From positions 1-64,000 of the forward strand of contig NZ_JAVDXX010000001.1 in NCBI RefSeq assembly GCF_031458175.1: DNA of 64,000 nt, read 5' to 3'. Below, piece after piece: positions 27,854-36,347 of the stretch. The first letter of the stretch is position 1. Each line of letters begins with the position of its first letter. The stretch comes from Pseudoglutamicibacter albus (GTDB taxonomy: Bacteria > Actinomycetota > Actinomycetes > Actinomycetales > Micrococcaceae). Below the pieces are notes generated by a model. That model did not search any database. It was not told the DNA's origin and was given only the letters and a program-made list of their open reading frames with translations. Position numbers and translations under genes: made by a program.

Positions 27854-29329
27854 ATGGGCGAGGTGGCTCCGGCATCGGAGGCAACTGTTTCTGCATCTGC
27901 AGCTGTTTCGCAGGCGCCGTCGATTTCACAGACGGCCCTGGATTCTCTGCGGGAGGCGATGTGCGGCGGCATCGCGACGGATGAGCCGACCTTGCGTGCG
28001 TACTCGATTGACCGTTCGGGTGTTGAGCCGGATGGTGTTCCGGTTGCGGTGGTGTGGCCGGAAACGACAGAGCAGGTTCAGTCGGCGTTGCGCTGGGCTT
28101 CCGAGCATGGTGTAAGTGTGGTTCCGCGGGGTGCTGGCACGGGTCTGGCGGGGTCTGCGACGGCAGGCGCAGGCTCGCTTGTGGTGTGCCTGGAGCGCAT
28201 GAATAAGGTCCTTGAAGTTTCGGCGGATGACCGTTTGGCGGTGGTTCAGCCGGGCATCTTGAACGATGAGCTCAACGCGGTGCTACACAAGGATGGTTTG
28301 TGGTGGCCGCCGGATCCGGCGTCGAAAGCGATCTCCACGGTGGGCGGGAACATCGCGGCGAATGCTGGCGGGTTTTTGTGCGCTAAATATGGCGTGACGC
28401 AGCAGTGGGTTTTGGGGCTCACGGTGGTTTTGGCGGATGGCCGTGTGGTGTCGATGGGGCGGCGCACCGTCAAGGGTGTTTCAGGATATGACGTCACCTC
28501 GATGCTGATCGGTTCCGAGGGCACGCTGGGGATCATCGTCGAGTGTGTTCTGAAGGTGCGGCCGCTACAGTCCGCTGAGGTTGCCACGCTGGTTGCGGTG
28601 TGTGATTCGGCGGTGGATGCCGCAGCTGCCGCGAGCGCTGTGACGGCGGCGCATCTTCAACCGGCGATGATGGAGCTACTCGATGAGGTGACCTCGGCCG
28701 CGGTGGTGGGGCACTTGGTTGCTACGGATGAGGCGTTCGTGGACCCTACCGAGGGCAGGCCGGCGTCGCTGCTTTTGGTACAGACCGATGGCTTGGGTGC
28801 CGAAGCAGAGTTGGCTCAGGTGCACGATGCGGTGGCTGGTTTCGCCCGTCACGTGCGGGTTGCGCAGAGCGATGCCGAGACCGAAGCGCTGATCGGTATG
28901 CGGCGGGCCGTGTTCCCTGCGATTGAACGCATGGGCGGTAGCGTCTTGGTTGAGGACATCGCTGTTCCGCGGACCAGGATGGCGGAGGCGTTCACTCGGA
29001 TGCGTGAGATTGAACGGAAGTATGGGGTTGCGTTGCCGAGCGCGGCCCACGCCGGTGATGGCAATATGCATCCGGTGTTCGTGTTTGAACCGGTTGCGGG
29101 TGAGACGGGGCTGGACGCAGTTCCGACTCACGTGTGGGAAGCCGCCGACGAAGTGTTCAGTGTTGCCCTCGAGATGGGCGGAACGCTCACCGGCGAACAC
29201 GGTGTGGGCTTGCTGAAGAAACGCTTCCTGCCCGAGGAGCTCGGCGCAGATCAGACGGAACTGCAGCAACAGTTGCGGAAGGTCTTCGACCCGCAAGGGA
29301 TCATGAACCCCGGCAAGGTCCTCGACTAG
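27854..29329 (+). CDS. FAD-binding oxidoreductase, GlcD / D-lactate dehydrogenase type
   Basis: PCMH-type flavoprotein of 491 residues. The FAD domain has VVPRGAGTGLAGSATAG, WWPPDPASKAISTVGGNIAANAGG and VKGVSGYDVTSMLIGSEGTLGI. The C-terminal cap has PSAAHAGDGNMHPVFVF and LTGEHGVGLLKKRFLPEE, with the metal and substrate His. This is the pattern of glycolate oxidase GlcD and D-lactate dehydrogenases. No GlcE or GlcF subunits follow, so a stand-alone 2-hydroxyacid dehydrogenase that passes electrons to the respiratory chain is likeliest. ATG 27854 has AAGGTGAGG. Confidence 0.9.
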   Translation: MGEVAPASEATVSASAAVSQAPSISQTALDSLREAMCGGIATDEPTLRAYSIDRSGVEPDGVPVAVVWPETTEQVQSALRWASEHGVSVVPRGAGTGLAGSATAGAGSLVVCLERMNKVLEVSADDRLAVVQPGILNDELNAVLHKDGLWWPPDPASKAISTVGGNIAANAGGFLCAKYGVTQQWVLGLTVVLADGRVVSMGRRTVKGVSGYDVTSMLIGSEGTLGIIVECVLKVRPLQSAEVATLVAVCDSAVDAAAAASAVTAAHLQPAMMELLDEVTSAAVVGHLVATDEAFVDPTEGRPASLLLVQTDGLGAEAELAQVHDAVAGFARHVRVAQSDAETEALIGMRRAVFPAIERMGGSVLVEDIAVPRTRMAEAFTRMREIERKYGVALPSAAHAGDGNMHPVFVFEPVAGETGLDAVPTHVWEAADEVFSVALEMGGTLTGEHGVGLLKKRFLPEELGADQTELQQQLRKVFDPQGIMNPGKVLD

Positions 29330-29338
29330 GCAGCTCGA

Positions 29339-30238
29339 CTAGGCGGCACTTGCGCGGATCGTGGCGACCGCATCGAGCCCTCGCTGACGTAGCTGCTGGG
29401 AGCGTTCAGAGAATGCGCGTTGCCGTTCAACATATTCGGCCTTGCCATGCGGGGTTTCGATCCGGATGGGTTCGAAGCCCCATTCGCTCAAGTCATAGGG
29501 TGAGGCCTGCATGTCCATGATGCGGGTCTGCCACGCGAGCTCGAAAGCGTCCATGATGAGCCCCGAATCCACGAGTGGCGCGAGCTTATACAGCCACTTA
29601 TAAACGTCCATCCCGGCGTGCAAACATCCGGGCTGTTCAAGCTCAACCTGCCGCTCCCGCGTGGGGGTGAGCTGGTTCAGCCCGCGAGCTTGCGGGGCAT
29701 AAAACCGGAACGCATCAAAATGCGTGCACCGGATCTGGTGAGCCTCAACCACCCCATCCGTGCCGGTGGAACCTAGCCGCAGGGGAACATAGTCGTGACG
29801 AACACCGTTCTCTTCCGACTTATACGCCATAGCCCACTCGTGCAAACCAAAACACGAAAAACTCCCCGGACGCCCCGCTACCGCACTGAAGATCGTGTCC
29901 GCGAAGTCCACCATCCGGCCCCGTGTCGCCACGAATTCCGCGGCATCCACCGTAACGCCCGGTCGCCCGCTGCCATCAGCATCCTCAATCACCGTATAAA
30001 AACGCCACCCAGACCGCTCAGCAACCGCATCGTCCCCTAACAGCACCACGCCGGGGCCGGGATGCCAACGTTCCAGCTGTGCCGGCGGGAACGAGTAATA
30101 CGTGAACAAGAAGTCATAAACCGGGTGGGTCTGCTGCCGCGCTCGCCGTTGCCGGAACGGCTCGGTGTATGCGCGGGCGCGTTCGGCGTGAGCGTGCTCG
30201 CGGGCACGCCACTGGTCAGGATAGAGCAAGGTGGGCAT
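29339..30238 (-). CDS. Protein of the family annotated as 3-methyladenine DNA glycosylase
   Basis: Soluble protein of 299 residues. HPVYDFLFTYYSFPPAQLERWHPG and CFGLHEWAMAYK, FRFYAPQARGLNQLTPTR and LEQPGCLHAGMDVYKWLYKLAPLVDSGL match an actinobacterial family that databases call 3-methyladenine DNA glycosylase. I see neither the helix-hairpin-helix nor other motifs of AlkA, Tag or AAG enzymes, so the assigned activity is doubtful. Conserved His, Cys and Tyr residues in these blocks may bind a metal or substrate. Start ATG 30238 has CACAAT six bases upstream and may be leaderless; an earlier ATG (30388) leads through an Ala/Arg-rich stretch with no family sequence. Confidence 0.72.
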   Translation of the reverse strand: MPTLLYPDQWRAREHAHAERARAYTEPFRQRRARQQTHPVYDFLFTYYSFPPAQLERWHPGPGVVLLGDDAVAERSGWRFYTVIEDADGSGRPGVTVDAAEFVATRGRMVDFADTIFSAVAGRPGSFSCFGLHEWAMAYKSEENGVRHDYVPLRLGSTGTDGVVEAHQIRCTHFDAFRFYAPQARGLNQLTPTRERQVELEQPGCLHAGMDVYKWLYKLAPLVDSGLIMDAFELAWQTRIMDMQASPYDLSEWGFEPIRIETPHGKAEYVERQRAFSERSQQLRQRGLDAVATIRASAA

Positions 30239-30439
30239 ACATCCATTGTGGACGATGCGGCCCCGGCCAGCGCTCGCGGCAACTGCCAGCGGATGCGAGG
30301 AGGCCAGCGGGTGCCACGAAGCCGGCGCTTGCAGGTGTAGCCAGCGGGTGCGGATGCGGTCGATTGCGTGGTGTCTGCGTAGACTCATCAGTTGGTATCA
30401 GTTGTTGCAAACCGTTGGTTTGCGGTTCTCAGGAGCACC

Positions 30440-31882
30440 ATGTCGTTTTTGCCTCTGACGGCCCCTGCCGAGTTGCGGGCCGCGCTTGAATCCACCGAAA
30501 CCCGCACCGAGAAGGATTCGCTGGGGACACGTGAAGTCCCGGCGGAGGTTTTGTGGGGTATTTCCACGTTGCGGGCGGTCGAGAACTTCCCGATCACGGG
30601 CCGCACCGTGGGGCAGATCCGGGAGCTTGTGTGGGCTTTGGGTGCTGTGAAGCTCGCGGCTGCCCGGGCTAATCACGAGTTGGGTCGGCTTGATGATGCC
30701 CGTTGCGAGGCGATCGAGGCCGCGGCCCAAGAGGTCATGGACGGTAAGTGGGATTCGCAGTTTGTGATCGACCGTGTCCAGGGTGGTGCGGGAACCTCAA
30801 CGAACATGAACGCGAACGAGGTTATTGCGCACCGTGCCCAGCAGATCATCGGGGATGATTCGATTGTGATCAACCCGATCGATCACGTCAACGCCGCCCA
30901 GTCCACTAACGATGTGTACCCGTCCGCGCTGAAACTTGCGCTGCATTGGGCGATGCGTGGGCTCATCGAAGAGGTTGGGTTGCTCGCCGAATCCTTCGGG
31001 AAGAAGGCTCAAGAGTTCGCGGAGATCACCAAGATCGGCCGCACCCAGCTCCAGGATGCCGTCCCGATGACGTTGGGCCAGGAGTTCGGTGCGTTCGCGG
31101 ATGCGATGCGTGAAGACGTCGTGATGCTCACTAACTTCATTCCGCATCTGCTGGAACTCAACCTGGGTGCCACCGCGATCGGTACCGGGATTACGGCGCC
31201 GGTGGGGTATCGCGAGCTTGTGCTTAAGCACCTGCAGCAGATCACTAAGAACAACGTGATCGGTGCTCGTAACCTGGTTGAGGCGACCTCGGATACGGGT
31301 GTTTTCGTGCTCGTATCCGGTGGGTTGAAGCGTACCGCGATCAAGCTTTCCAAGATCTGTAATGACCTGCGTTTGCTTTCATCCGGCCCGCAGGCTGGCT
31401 TGAATGAGATCAACTTGCCGCCAGCGCAGGCGGGTTCTTCGATCATGCCGGGCAAGGTCAACCCGGTGATCCCGGAGGTCGTGAACCAGGTTGCGTTCCG
31501 CGTGGTCGGTGCTGATACCACGGTTGCGATGGCGGTTGAGGCGGGTCAGATGCAGCTCAACGCTTTCGAACCCGTGATGGCTGATGTGTTGTTCGATGCG
31601 ATCGATTCCCTGCGTGCAGCATGTGCGACGTTGCGGTTGCGTTGCGTGGACGGGATCGAGGCGAACGAGGACGTGCTTTCGCGGCGTGTGGCTGAGTCCG
31701 TGTCCGTGGTGACTGCGCTTTCGCCGCTGATCGGCTACGAACGCTCCGCTGACCTCATGAAACAGGCGCTCGAAGAGAACGCGTCCATCATTGACCTCGC
31801 GGTTCAAGAAGGCGTGCTCGATGAAGCCACCATTCGCCGCGCGATTGCCGATGCGACGGGCCACACCCAAACCGTGGAATAA
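30440..31882 (+). CDS. aspA: Aspartate ammonia-lyase (aspartase)
   Basis: Deaminates aspartate to fumarate and ammonia; 480 residues, fumarase/aspartase superfamily. The signature loop GSSIMPGKVNP with the catalytic serine is at residues 332-342, GAGTSTNMNANEV at about 117-128 and HVNAAQSTNDVYP at 149-161. The KDSLGTREVPAEVLWGI N-terminus with Thr and the Q-T-rich KIGRTQLQDAVPM segment match aspartase better than class II fumarase. Start ATG 30440 has CAGGAG 5 nt upstream, and the open frame from 30392 lies before it. A GC-rich hairpin (31884-31915) follows the stop. Confidence 0.92.
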   Translation: MSFLPLTAPAELRAALESTETRTEKDSLGTREVPAEVLWGISTLRAVENFPITGRTVGQIRELVWALGAVKLAAARANHELGRLDDARCEAIEAAAQEVMDGKWDSQFVIDRVQGGAGTSTNMNANEVIAHRAQQIIGDDSIVINPIDHVNAAQSTNDVYPSALKLALHWAMRGLIEEVGLLAESFGKKAQEFAEITKIGRTQLQDAVPMTLGQEFGAFADAMREDVVMLTNFIPHLLELNLGATAIGTGITAPVGYRELVLKHLQQITKNNVIGARNLVEATSDTGVFVLVSGGLKRTAIKLSKICNDLRLLSSGPQAGLNEINLPPAQAGSSIMPGKVNPVIPEVVNQVAFRVVGADTTVAMAVEAGQMQLNAFEPVMADVLFDAIDSLRAACATLRLRCVDGIEANEDVLSRRVAESVSVVTALSPLIGYERSADLMKQALEENASIIDLAVQEGVLDEATIRRAIADATGHTQTVE

Positions 31883-31883
31883 A

Positions 31884-31915
31884 GCGCGCCCTCAACGACG
31901 ATGCGGTGGGCGCGT
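31884..31915. terminator. GC-rich hairpin after aspA
   Basis: GCGCGCCC pairs with GGGCGCGT over a 16-nt loop, starting one base after the aspA stop. There is no T-run, so it may slow rather than end transcription. Confidence 0.4.
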
Positions 31916-31988
31916 TCACGGATCGCGCCGAGGCTACGTTCACGGAGGGCTGAGGCTACGTGGAGCAACGCTAGCGGGCTCATGCTTG

Positions 31989-32055
31989 AGCTTCCCACTA
32001 ACTTCCCACTCAACATAACACTGTGGGAAGTTAGTGGGAAGTTAAGTGGGAAGCT
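31989..32055. repeat. Palindromic repeat, left copy flanking the AlbA_2 gene
   Basis: Inverted 19-bp arms (31991-32009 and 32023-32041) are built from tandem units of CTTCCCACT(T)AA and enclose the 13-nt loop TCAACATAACACT. An extra half unit extends to 32055. The same loop and nearly the same arms recur at 33541-33612 in the same orientation. Confidence 0.85.
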
Positions 32056-32085
32056 CGGTAATGCCGGGCCTTCTTGGCTGAATGA

Positions 32086-33531
32086 CTATGTTTTGATCCG
32101 GTAGCGTTGGCGCGGGCTTCGCAGCGGTTCAGTGCGCTCGACGGCACCCTCGGCGATGAGTTCGTTCACTGCTTTTTGGACTGCTGTACGGCTTAGTTTT
32201 GTGCTCTTGACGAGCTCAGCTGTGGAGGCAGAGACTTGGCTCTTGAGAGCGGTGAGCACTTGGTCAAAGGCGCTTGCATACCGCTCTTTCTCCGCGACTC
32301 TTCGCCGGTGGAAAATAATGGTGAAGCTGTCTAGCCGGTTGATGTACTCAGGTGGCGGCATGAGAGCATCAGCGAGTGAGCGTTGAATGACTGCGATTCC
32401 CGTGCCCCTGTTTTCAGCAACGACACCTGCCGCGCCATCATCGTCGTGAAACTTCACGTCTTCGAGGAATGCAGAGAGCCGTTGGTTTCTAGTCGAGCTC
32501 ACTCCTGGTTTCCCTAAGTTTCTAACGGTAACGCCTCCATATAGTCCTCCTGGACTGGTGATTTCGAGGCGATCAACGAACATGTTGATCTGTACCTGGC
32601 TACCTTGCGCGAGCGGTGAGTAATCGCGATGCATGAGTGCATTCACAAGAGCTTCGCGTACCGCGACAGGCGGATAGTCTGGCAAATCTGAGCGGTACTT
32701 TTCGCCGATGAGCGCGGCAGTGCGCATGTTTTTTCTGACGACTTCAATTCCTTCATCAACGAGCTCCGGAATGGTGCCGGTGAAAGTCTTGCTGTCTAGG
32801 AGACGGATCCCCTCGGTAACAGAGCCCTTGGTTGTTCCAGGGAAGTTAGCAAATGTCACCGTAAGGCGCGGATAAAATTCCTGCGGATATTCGCCCATGA
32901 CAAGCAATGACGCCAGGGTTGGGTGTCCGTCTTTGAGGATACGCAAGCGTTTCATCGCGGTTTCGATGCCATCGTTGAAGGTTTTGGGACGACGCTTGCG
33001 TTGAACGCTCAGGTAGGCGTTCACGGTGCCCGAATGCAGGTCTTCAGGTTGCGCATCTGTGACTGACTGTTCGTCCCATTTAGGTTGGGTTCGCTCCTCA
33101 ACGAGGCGGTCGACTTCGTATTGCGTAAGCCGTATGTCACCGTCGCCAACCCGTATATAGCTACCGCCATATTTTCCCTGGTCAGTTACGTAGCAAGGTT
33201 TGTCTTCGGAGGTCATTTCACTGACTTCCGCTACAACAACTAAGGAGTTCTCAAAGGGCACTGTGTCGATGAGCGGACGCACTGGGGGTGTGGTTTGGGC
33301 GCATCGGGTTTCTAGCGCGTCCTGAGCTTTTGCGGCATCGAAGCCCTCCACCGGCAAGAAGCCGTTTGACTCATCGAGCCCCAGGATGATGAGGCCGCCG
33401 TTTGCGTTCGCGAACGCGCTGAGAGTTTCGCGAATTGACTTGCCCACACTGCTCTTGACCTCGGTTGGCTGGTTGTCTGTTCCAACCAACCGCAGTGTGT
33501 GGACGATTGTCTCTAAGTGTTCGGTGTCCAT
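32086..33531 (-). CDS. AlbA_2 (Schlafen-like) / GHKL ATPase / winged-helix regulator-like protein
   Basis: A 481-residue protein of the COG2865 type. N-terminal AlbA_2 domain about residues 15-135, with EVKSSVGKSIRETLSAFANANGGLIILGLDE. The GHKL-type ATPase fold is about 285-375, with the N-box REALVNALMHRDYS (292-305) and an NRGTGIAVI glycine box. The C-terminal winged helix is at 418-481, with SASTAELVKSTKLSRTAVQKAVNEL. DNA binding is likely, while the ATP role is unknown. Base composition is clearly lower in GC than that of aspA and lysC. The gene is bracketed by two palindromic repeats, which suggests an acquired cassette or autoregulation. No other cassette gene is present. Confidence 0.88.
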   Translation of the reverse strand: MDTEHLETIVHTLRLVGTDNQPTEVKSSVGKSIRETLSAFANANGGLIILGLDESNGFLPVEGFDAAKAQDALETRCAQTTPPVRPLIDTVPFENSLVVVAEVSEMTSEDKPCYVTDQGKYGGSYIRVGDGDIRLTQYEVDRLVEERTQPKWDEQSVTDAQPEDLHSGTVNAYLSVQRKRRPKTFNDGIETAMKRLRILKDGHPTLASLLVMGEYPQEFYPRLTVTFANFPGTTKGSVTEGIRLLDSKTFTGTIPELVDEGIEVVRKNMRTAALIGEKYRSDLPDYPPVAVREALVNALMHRDYSPLAQGSQVQINMFVDRLEITSPGGLYGGVTVRNLGKPGVSSTRNQRLSAFLEDVKFHDDDGAAGVVAENRGTGIAVIQRSLADALMPPPEYINRLDSFTIIFHRRRVAEKERYASAFDQVLTALKSQVSASTAELVKSTKLSRTAVQKAVNELIAEGAVERTEPLRSPRQRYRIKT

Positions 33532-33540
33532 CGAGTGCTC

Positions 33541-33612
33541 ACTAACTTCCCACTTAACTTCCCACTCAACATAACACTGTGGGAAGTTAAGTGGGAAGCT
33601 TCTGGGAAGTTC
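33541..33612. repeat. Palindromic repeat, right copy flanking the AlbA_2 gene
   Basis: Perfect 20-bp arms (33546-33565 and 33579-33598) enclose the same 13-nt loop as the left copy, with additional half units on both sides. It lies 10 bp before the start codon of the AlbA_2 gene, where a promoter and operator would be expected. Confidence 0.85.
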
Positions 33613-33657
33613 TTAAGAGCGCGCGAGAACCGAACCGCGCGGCGAGCGGCAGGGAGC

Positions 33658-34944
33658 TTAGCGGCCTGTGCCGCCGTAGACCGTGGCTTCCTGTTCGGTG
33701 TCGAGTCCGAATGCGGTGTGGATCGCCTCGACAGCTTTGGTGAGTTTGTCTTCGTGGGTCACGATCGAGATGCGGATCTCCGAAGTGGAGATCAGGTCAA
33801 CGTTGATGCCGGCCTCGTGCAGGGCGCGGAAGAACGTCGCGGAGACGCCCGCGTTGGAGCGCATCGCTGCGCCAACCAGGGAGACCTTACCGATCTTGTT
33901 GTCTTGTTCGATGTCCTCAAAACCGATCTCGGTCTGGGCTTCACGCAACGCGGTCACCACGCGGTCGCCTTGAGTCTTCGGTACGGTGAACGTGATGTCA
34001 GTCTTGCCGGAGCCTGCGGTGGAGACGTTCTGGACGATCATGTCCACGTTCGTATCCGCCTGGGCGATGACCTCAAAAATGTGGGCGGCCTTACCCGGGA
34101 TGTCTGGGACGCCGATCACGGTGACTTTCTCCTCGGAGAGGTCATGAGCTACGCCGGCAACAATCGGTTGTTCCAATGGTTCCCCCTCCGGGAGTTGGAT
34201 CTTGTCAGAAGCGTCAGGGACAATCCAGGTCCCCTCATTGTGGCTAAAGGACGAACGCACGTGAATCGGGATACCGAAACGCCGCGCATACTCAACGCAG
34301 CGCAAATGCAGGATCTTCGAGCCGTGCGCGGCAAGCTCCAGCATCTCCTCGCTCGAGAGCGTATCGAGCTTCCGCGCATGGTGAACCACGCGCGGATCAG
34401 CAGTGAAGACGCCGTCCACATCCGTGTAAATCTCGCACACATCGGCATCAAGGGCCGCAGCGAGCGCAACCGCGGTCGTGTCAGAACCGCCGCGGCCCAT
34501 CGTCGTAATGTTCTTCGATTCCTTCGACATGCCCTGGAAGCCAGCCACGATCGCGACTGAACCGAGCTCAACCGCGCGGCGGACACGCGCAGGGGAGACC
34601 TCGACGATGCGGGCCGAACCGTGCAGTGCGTCAGTGATCATCCCGGCCTGCGAACCGGTGAAGGAGACAGCTTTGCCGCCTGCCGCTTCGATCGCCATAG
34701 CGAGCAGAGCCATGGACATGCGTTCGCCAGCGGACAGCAACATGTCCATTTCGCGGGCGGGTGCCTTGTCAGTGATTTCGGCGGCCAGATCCAACAGCTC
34801 ATCAGTCGTGTCACCCATCGCGGAAACAACAACGACAACATCGTTGCCGGCTTCGCGGGTTTCCAACACACGGGCGGCGACTCGCTTAATACCTGCGGCA
34901 TCCGCAACGGAAGAGCCGCCGTATTTCTGCACGATCAGAGCCAT
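33658..34944 (-). CDS. lysC: Aspartate kinase
   Basis: First step of lysine, threonine and methionine synthesis; 428 residues. [10 protein letters not shown] starts the kinase domain, and [38 protein letters not shown] is the catalytic core. Two C-terminal ACT domains (about residues 265-410) carry feedback control, as in the alpha2beta2-type actinobacterial enzyme. An internal start for a beta subunit may exist but was not resolved. The gene lies next to recR and dnaX as usual. The expected partner asd is not directly downstream; the AlbA_2 cassette and aspA are found there. Confidence 0.95.
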   Translation of the reverse strand: MALIVQKYGGSSVADAAGIKRVAARVLETREAGNDVVVVVSAMGDTTDELLDLAAEITDKAPAREMDMLLSAGERMSMALLAMAIEAAGGKAVSFTGSQAGMITDALHGSARIVEVSPARVRRAVELGSVAIVAGFQGMSKESKNITTMGRGGSDTTAVALAAALDADVCEIYTDVDGVFTADPRVVHHARKLDTLSSEEMLELAAHGSKILHLRCVEYARRFGIPIHVRSSFSHNEGTWIVPDASDKIQLPEGEPLEQPIVAGVAHDLSEEKVTVIGVPDIPGKAAHIFEVIAQADTNVDMIVQNVSTAGSGKTDITFTVPKTQGDRVVTALREAQTEIGFEDIEQDNKIGKVSLVGAAMRSNAGVSATFFRALHEAGINVDLISTSEIRISIVTHEDKLTKAVEAIHTAFGLDTEQEATVYGGTGR

Positions 34945-35322
34945 GAGCGCCTTTCGCTAGTCGATGGGTGCGCCTAAGCCATGCCGGCACCCCAGGGAAG
35001 TGTTGTGTTTCAGCCTACGGTGCGCAGGCATGGCACACACAATAAGTGACGCGCGTTGCAGCGGGTATCGTAAGAACATCAAGTGTGACGCATGCAACAG
35101 AGGTTAAATGGGTGACGAGTCAAATATTTCGTGCCAGAGACTCTCAGATCCCAGGATTTACCCTATCTTTGACTATTATCTTTACCGGGGGACGCTTCAA
35201 AGGTGATTTGTTCCCGTGGATTAGGATTGGTTACGTCTTAGTTGCGGCCGATCTGTACTTCATTCGACACGACACGATCGACACCAGCAGGATCGACACA
35301 ACAGGACAGGGGCGTAAACGCG
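34945..35322. other. Intergenic region upstream of lysC
   Basis: No convincing gene is present; a plus-strand open frame of 94 codons has no recognisable features. The stretch from about 35100 to 35330 is poorer in GC than its surroundings and includes TTGACT followed by an AT-rich run near 35167, which could be a promoter for the small gene at 35323. Two GTGACGC-centred motifs lie near 35046 and 35085. Confidence 0.5.
35046..35099. promoter_or_regulatory. Two related motifs GTGACGC(G/A) ... GCAAC
   Basis: GTGACGCGCGTTGCA at 35046 and GTGACGCATGCAACA at 35085 share GTGACGC and a GC-rich tail. They lie about 39 bp apart in the region upstream of lysC. They may be operator half sites, but evidence is limited to the repeat itself. 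Confidence 0.3.
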
Positions 35323-35619
35323 ATGGGTAGCAGGGAAGACCTTCCTCAGCCATTCGGTCTAGAAATCACGGCTAGCCGGCTCGACGGGCGAAACGTTGCG
35401 GGGCAACTCACGTTCGATCAACCCGCAGAACGCGTCTCAATCCAGGTAGCAAGCCTGCGCCACCGCAAAGACCACGTCTTAGTCACAGACACCGTGGGCC
35501 AAAGCTACATGTTGGATCCCGAGCAGATCGTGTACGCAACCCGACTGCAAGCGGACCAGCACCTGTTCCACATCCTGGCCGCTCTCAACAATATTCAAGA
35601 CGAGCTCGAGCGCGGCTAG
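35323..35619 (+). CDS. Small hypothetical protein
   Basis: A 98-residue soluble protein with no family that I recognise. It has a beta-rich centre (GLEITASRLDGRNVAGQLTF, then SIQVASLRHRKDHVLVTDTVGQSYMLD) and a C-terminal helix LFHILAALNNIQDELERG. Codon use resembles the core genes, which supports it being real. ATG 35323 is preceded by GGGG at somewhat long spacing, and the frame is open further upstream to 35242. It converges with recR across a hairpin. Confidence 0.6.
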   Translation: MGSREDLPQPFGLEITASRLDGRNVAGQLTFDQPAERVSIQVASLRHRKDHVLVTDTVGQSYMLDPEQIVYATRLQADQHLFHILAALNNIQDELERG

Positions 35620-35628
35620 GCCGTCTCG

Positions 35629-35664
35629 CCGTGCGACCGGCCGGCTCGAGACCGGGCCGCACGG
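35629..35664. terminator. GC-rich hairpin between convergent genes
   Basis: CCGTGCG pairs with CGCACGG, with an inner CCGG/CCGG pairing. It lies between the small hypothetical gene and recR. No T-run is seen. Confidence 0.4.
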
Positions 35665-35714
35665 TGCTGGCTACCCGCTGGGCCCCATCGGCCGGTTAGT
35701 TGATCGTCGCCCGC

Positions 35715-36314
35715 TTAGTTGATCAGTGAGCGGCGGCCTTCAAGTGCTCGCCCGAGCGTGACTTCGTCCGCGTATTCCAGATCCCCGCCCACCGGTAGTC
35801 CGGATGCGAGCCGGGACACTTTGACGCCGATGCTTTTGAGGATCCTCACCAGGTACGTTGCGGTGGCTTCGCCTTCAAGGTTCGGGTCCGTTGCGATGAT
35901 GAGTTCCTGGATCGCATCATCCGAGAGCCTGGTGAGTAGCTCCTTGATGTGCAGCTGATCCGGGCCAATACCGGCCATCGGGTCGATCGCGCCACCCAGT
36001 ACGTGATACCGGCCGCGGAATGCGCGCGTCCGTTCGATCACCATGACGTCCTTCGATTCCTCGACAACACAAATGGTGCTGTCGTCCCGGTTAGGGTCGC
36101 GGCAGATCGCGCACTTTTCGTCTTCGGTGATGTTGAAGCACACTTCGCAGAAAGACACTTTGTCTTTGACAACCTTGATCGCGTCCGCGAGCCGCCGCAT
36201 ATCCTCTTTGTCTGCTTCCAGGATGTGGAACGCGATGCGTTGAGCAGACTTAGGGCCAATGCCGGGTAGACGCCCGAGCTCGTCGATGAGGTCTTGGACG
36301 GCGCCTTCGTACAC
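35715..36314 (-). CDS. recR: Recombination mediator RecR
   Basis: Works with RecO and RecF to load RecA on gapped DNA; 199 residues, full length. Helix-hairpin-helix [20 protein letters not shown] lies at the N-terminus, followed by the four-cysteine zinc finger ([16 protein letters not shown]), the TOPRIM domain ([15 protein letters not shown]) and the C-terminal Walker-B-like [15 protein letters not shown]. The bases GATCAACTAA around the stop are repeated 17 nt further on, a small duplication. It follows dnaX by 33 bp without the ybaB/ebfC gene that commonly lies between them. Confidence 0.96.
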   Translation of the reverse strand: MYEGAVQDLIDELGRLPGIGPKSAQRIAFHILEADKEDMRRLADAIKVVKDKVSFCEVCFNITEDEKCAICRDPNRDDSTICVVEESKDVMVIERTRAFRGRYHVLGGAIDPMAGIGPDQLHIKELLTRLSDDAIQELIIATDPNLEGEATATYLVRILKSIGVKVSRLASGLPVGGDLEYADEVTLGRALEGRRSLIN

Positions 36315-36347
36315 GGTGCACTCTCCTGACGGTTGCGGTGAGGCGAA

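Noticed and set aside
35046-35330. Open frame of 94 codons upstream of the small gene
   Set aside because: It lacks a ribosome binding site and recognisable sequence, and its composition looks intergenic.
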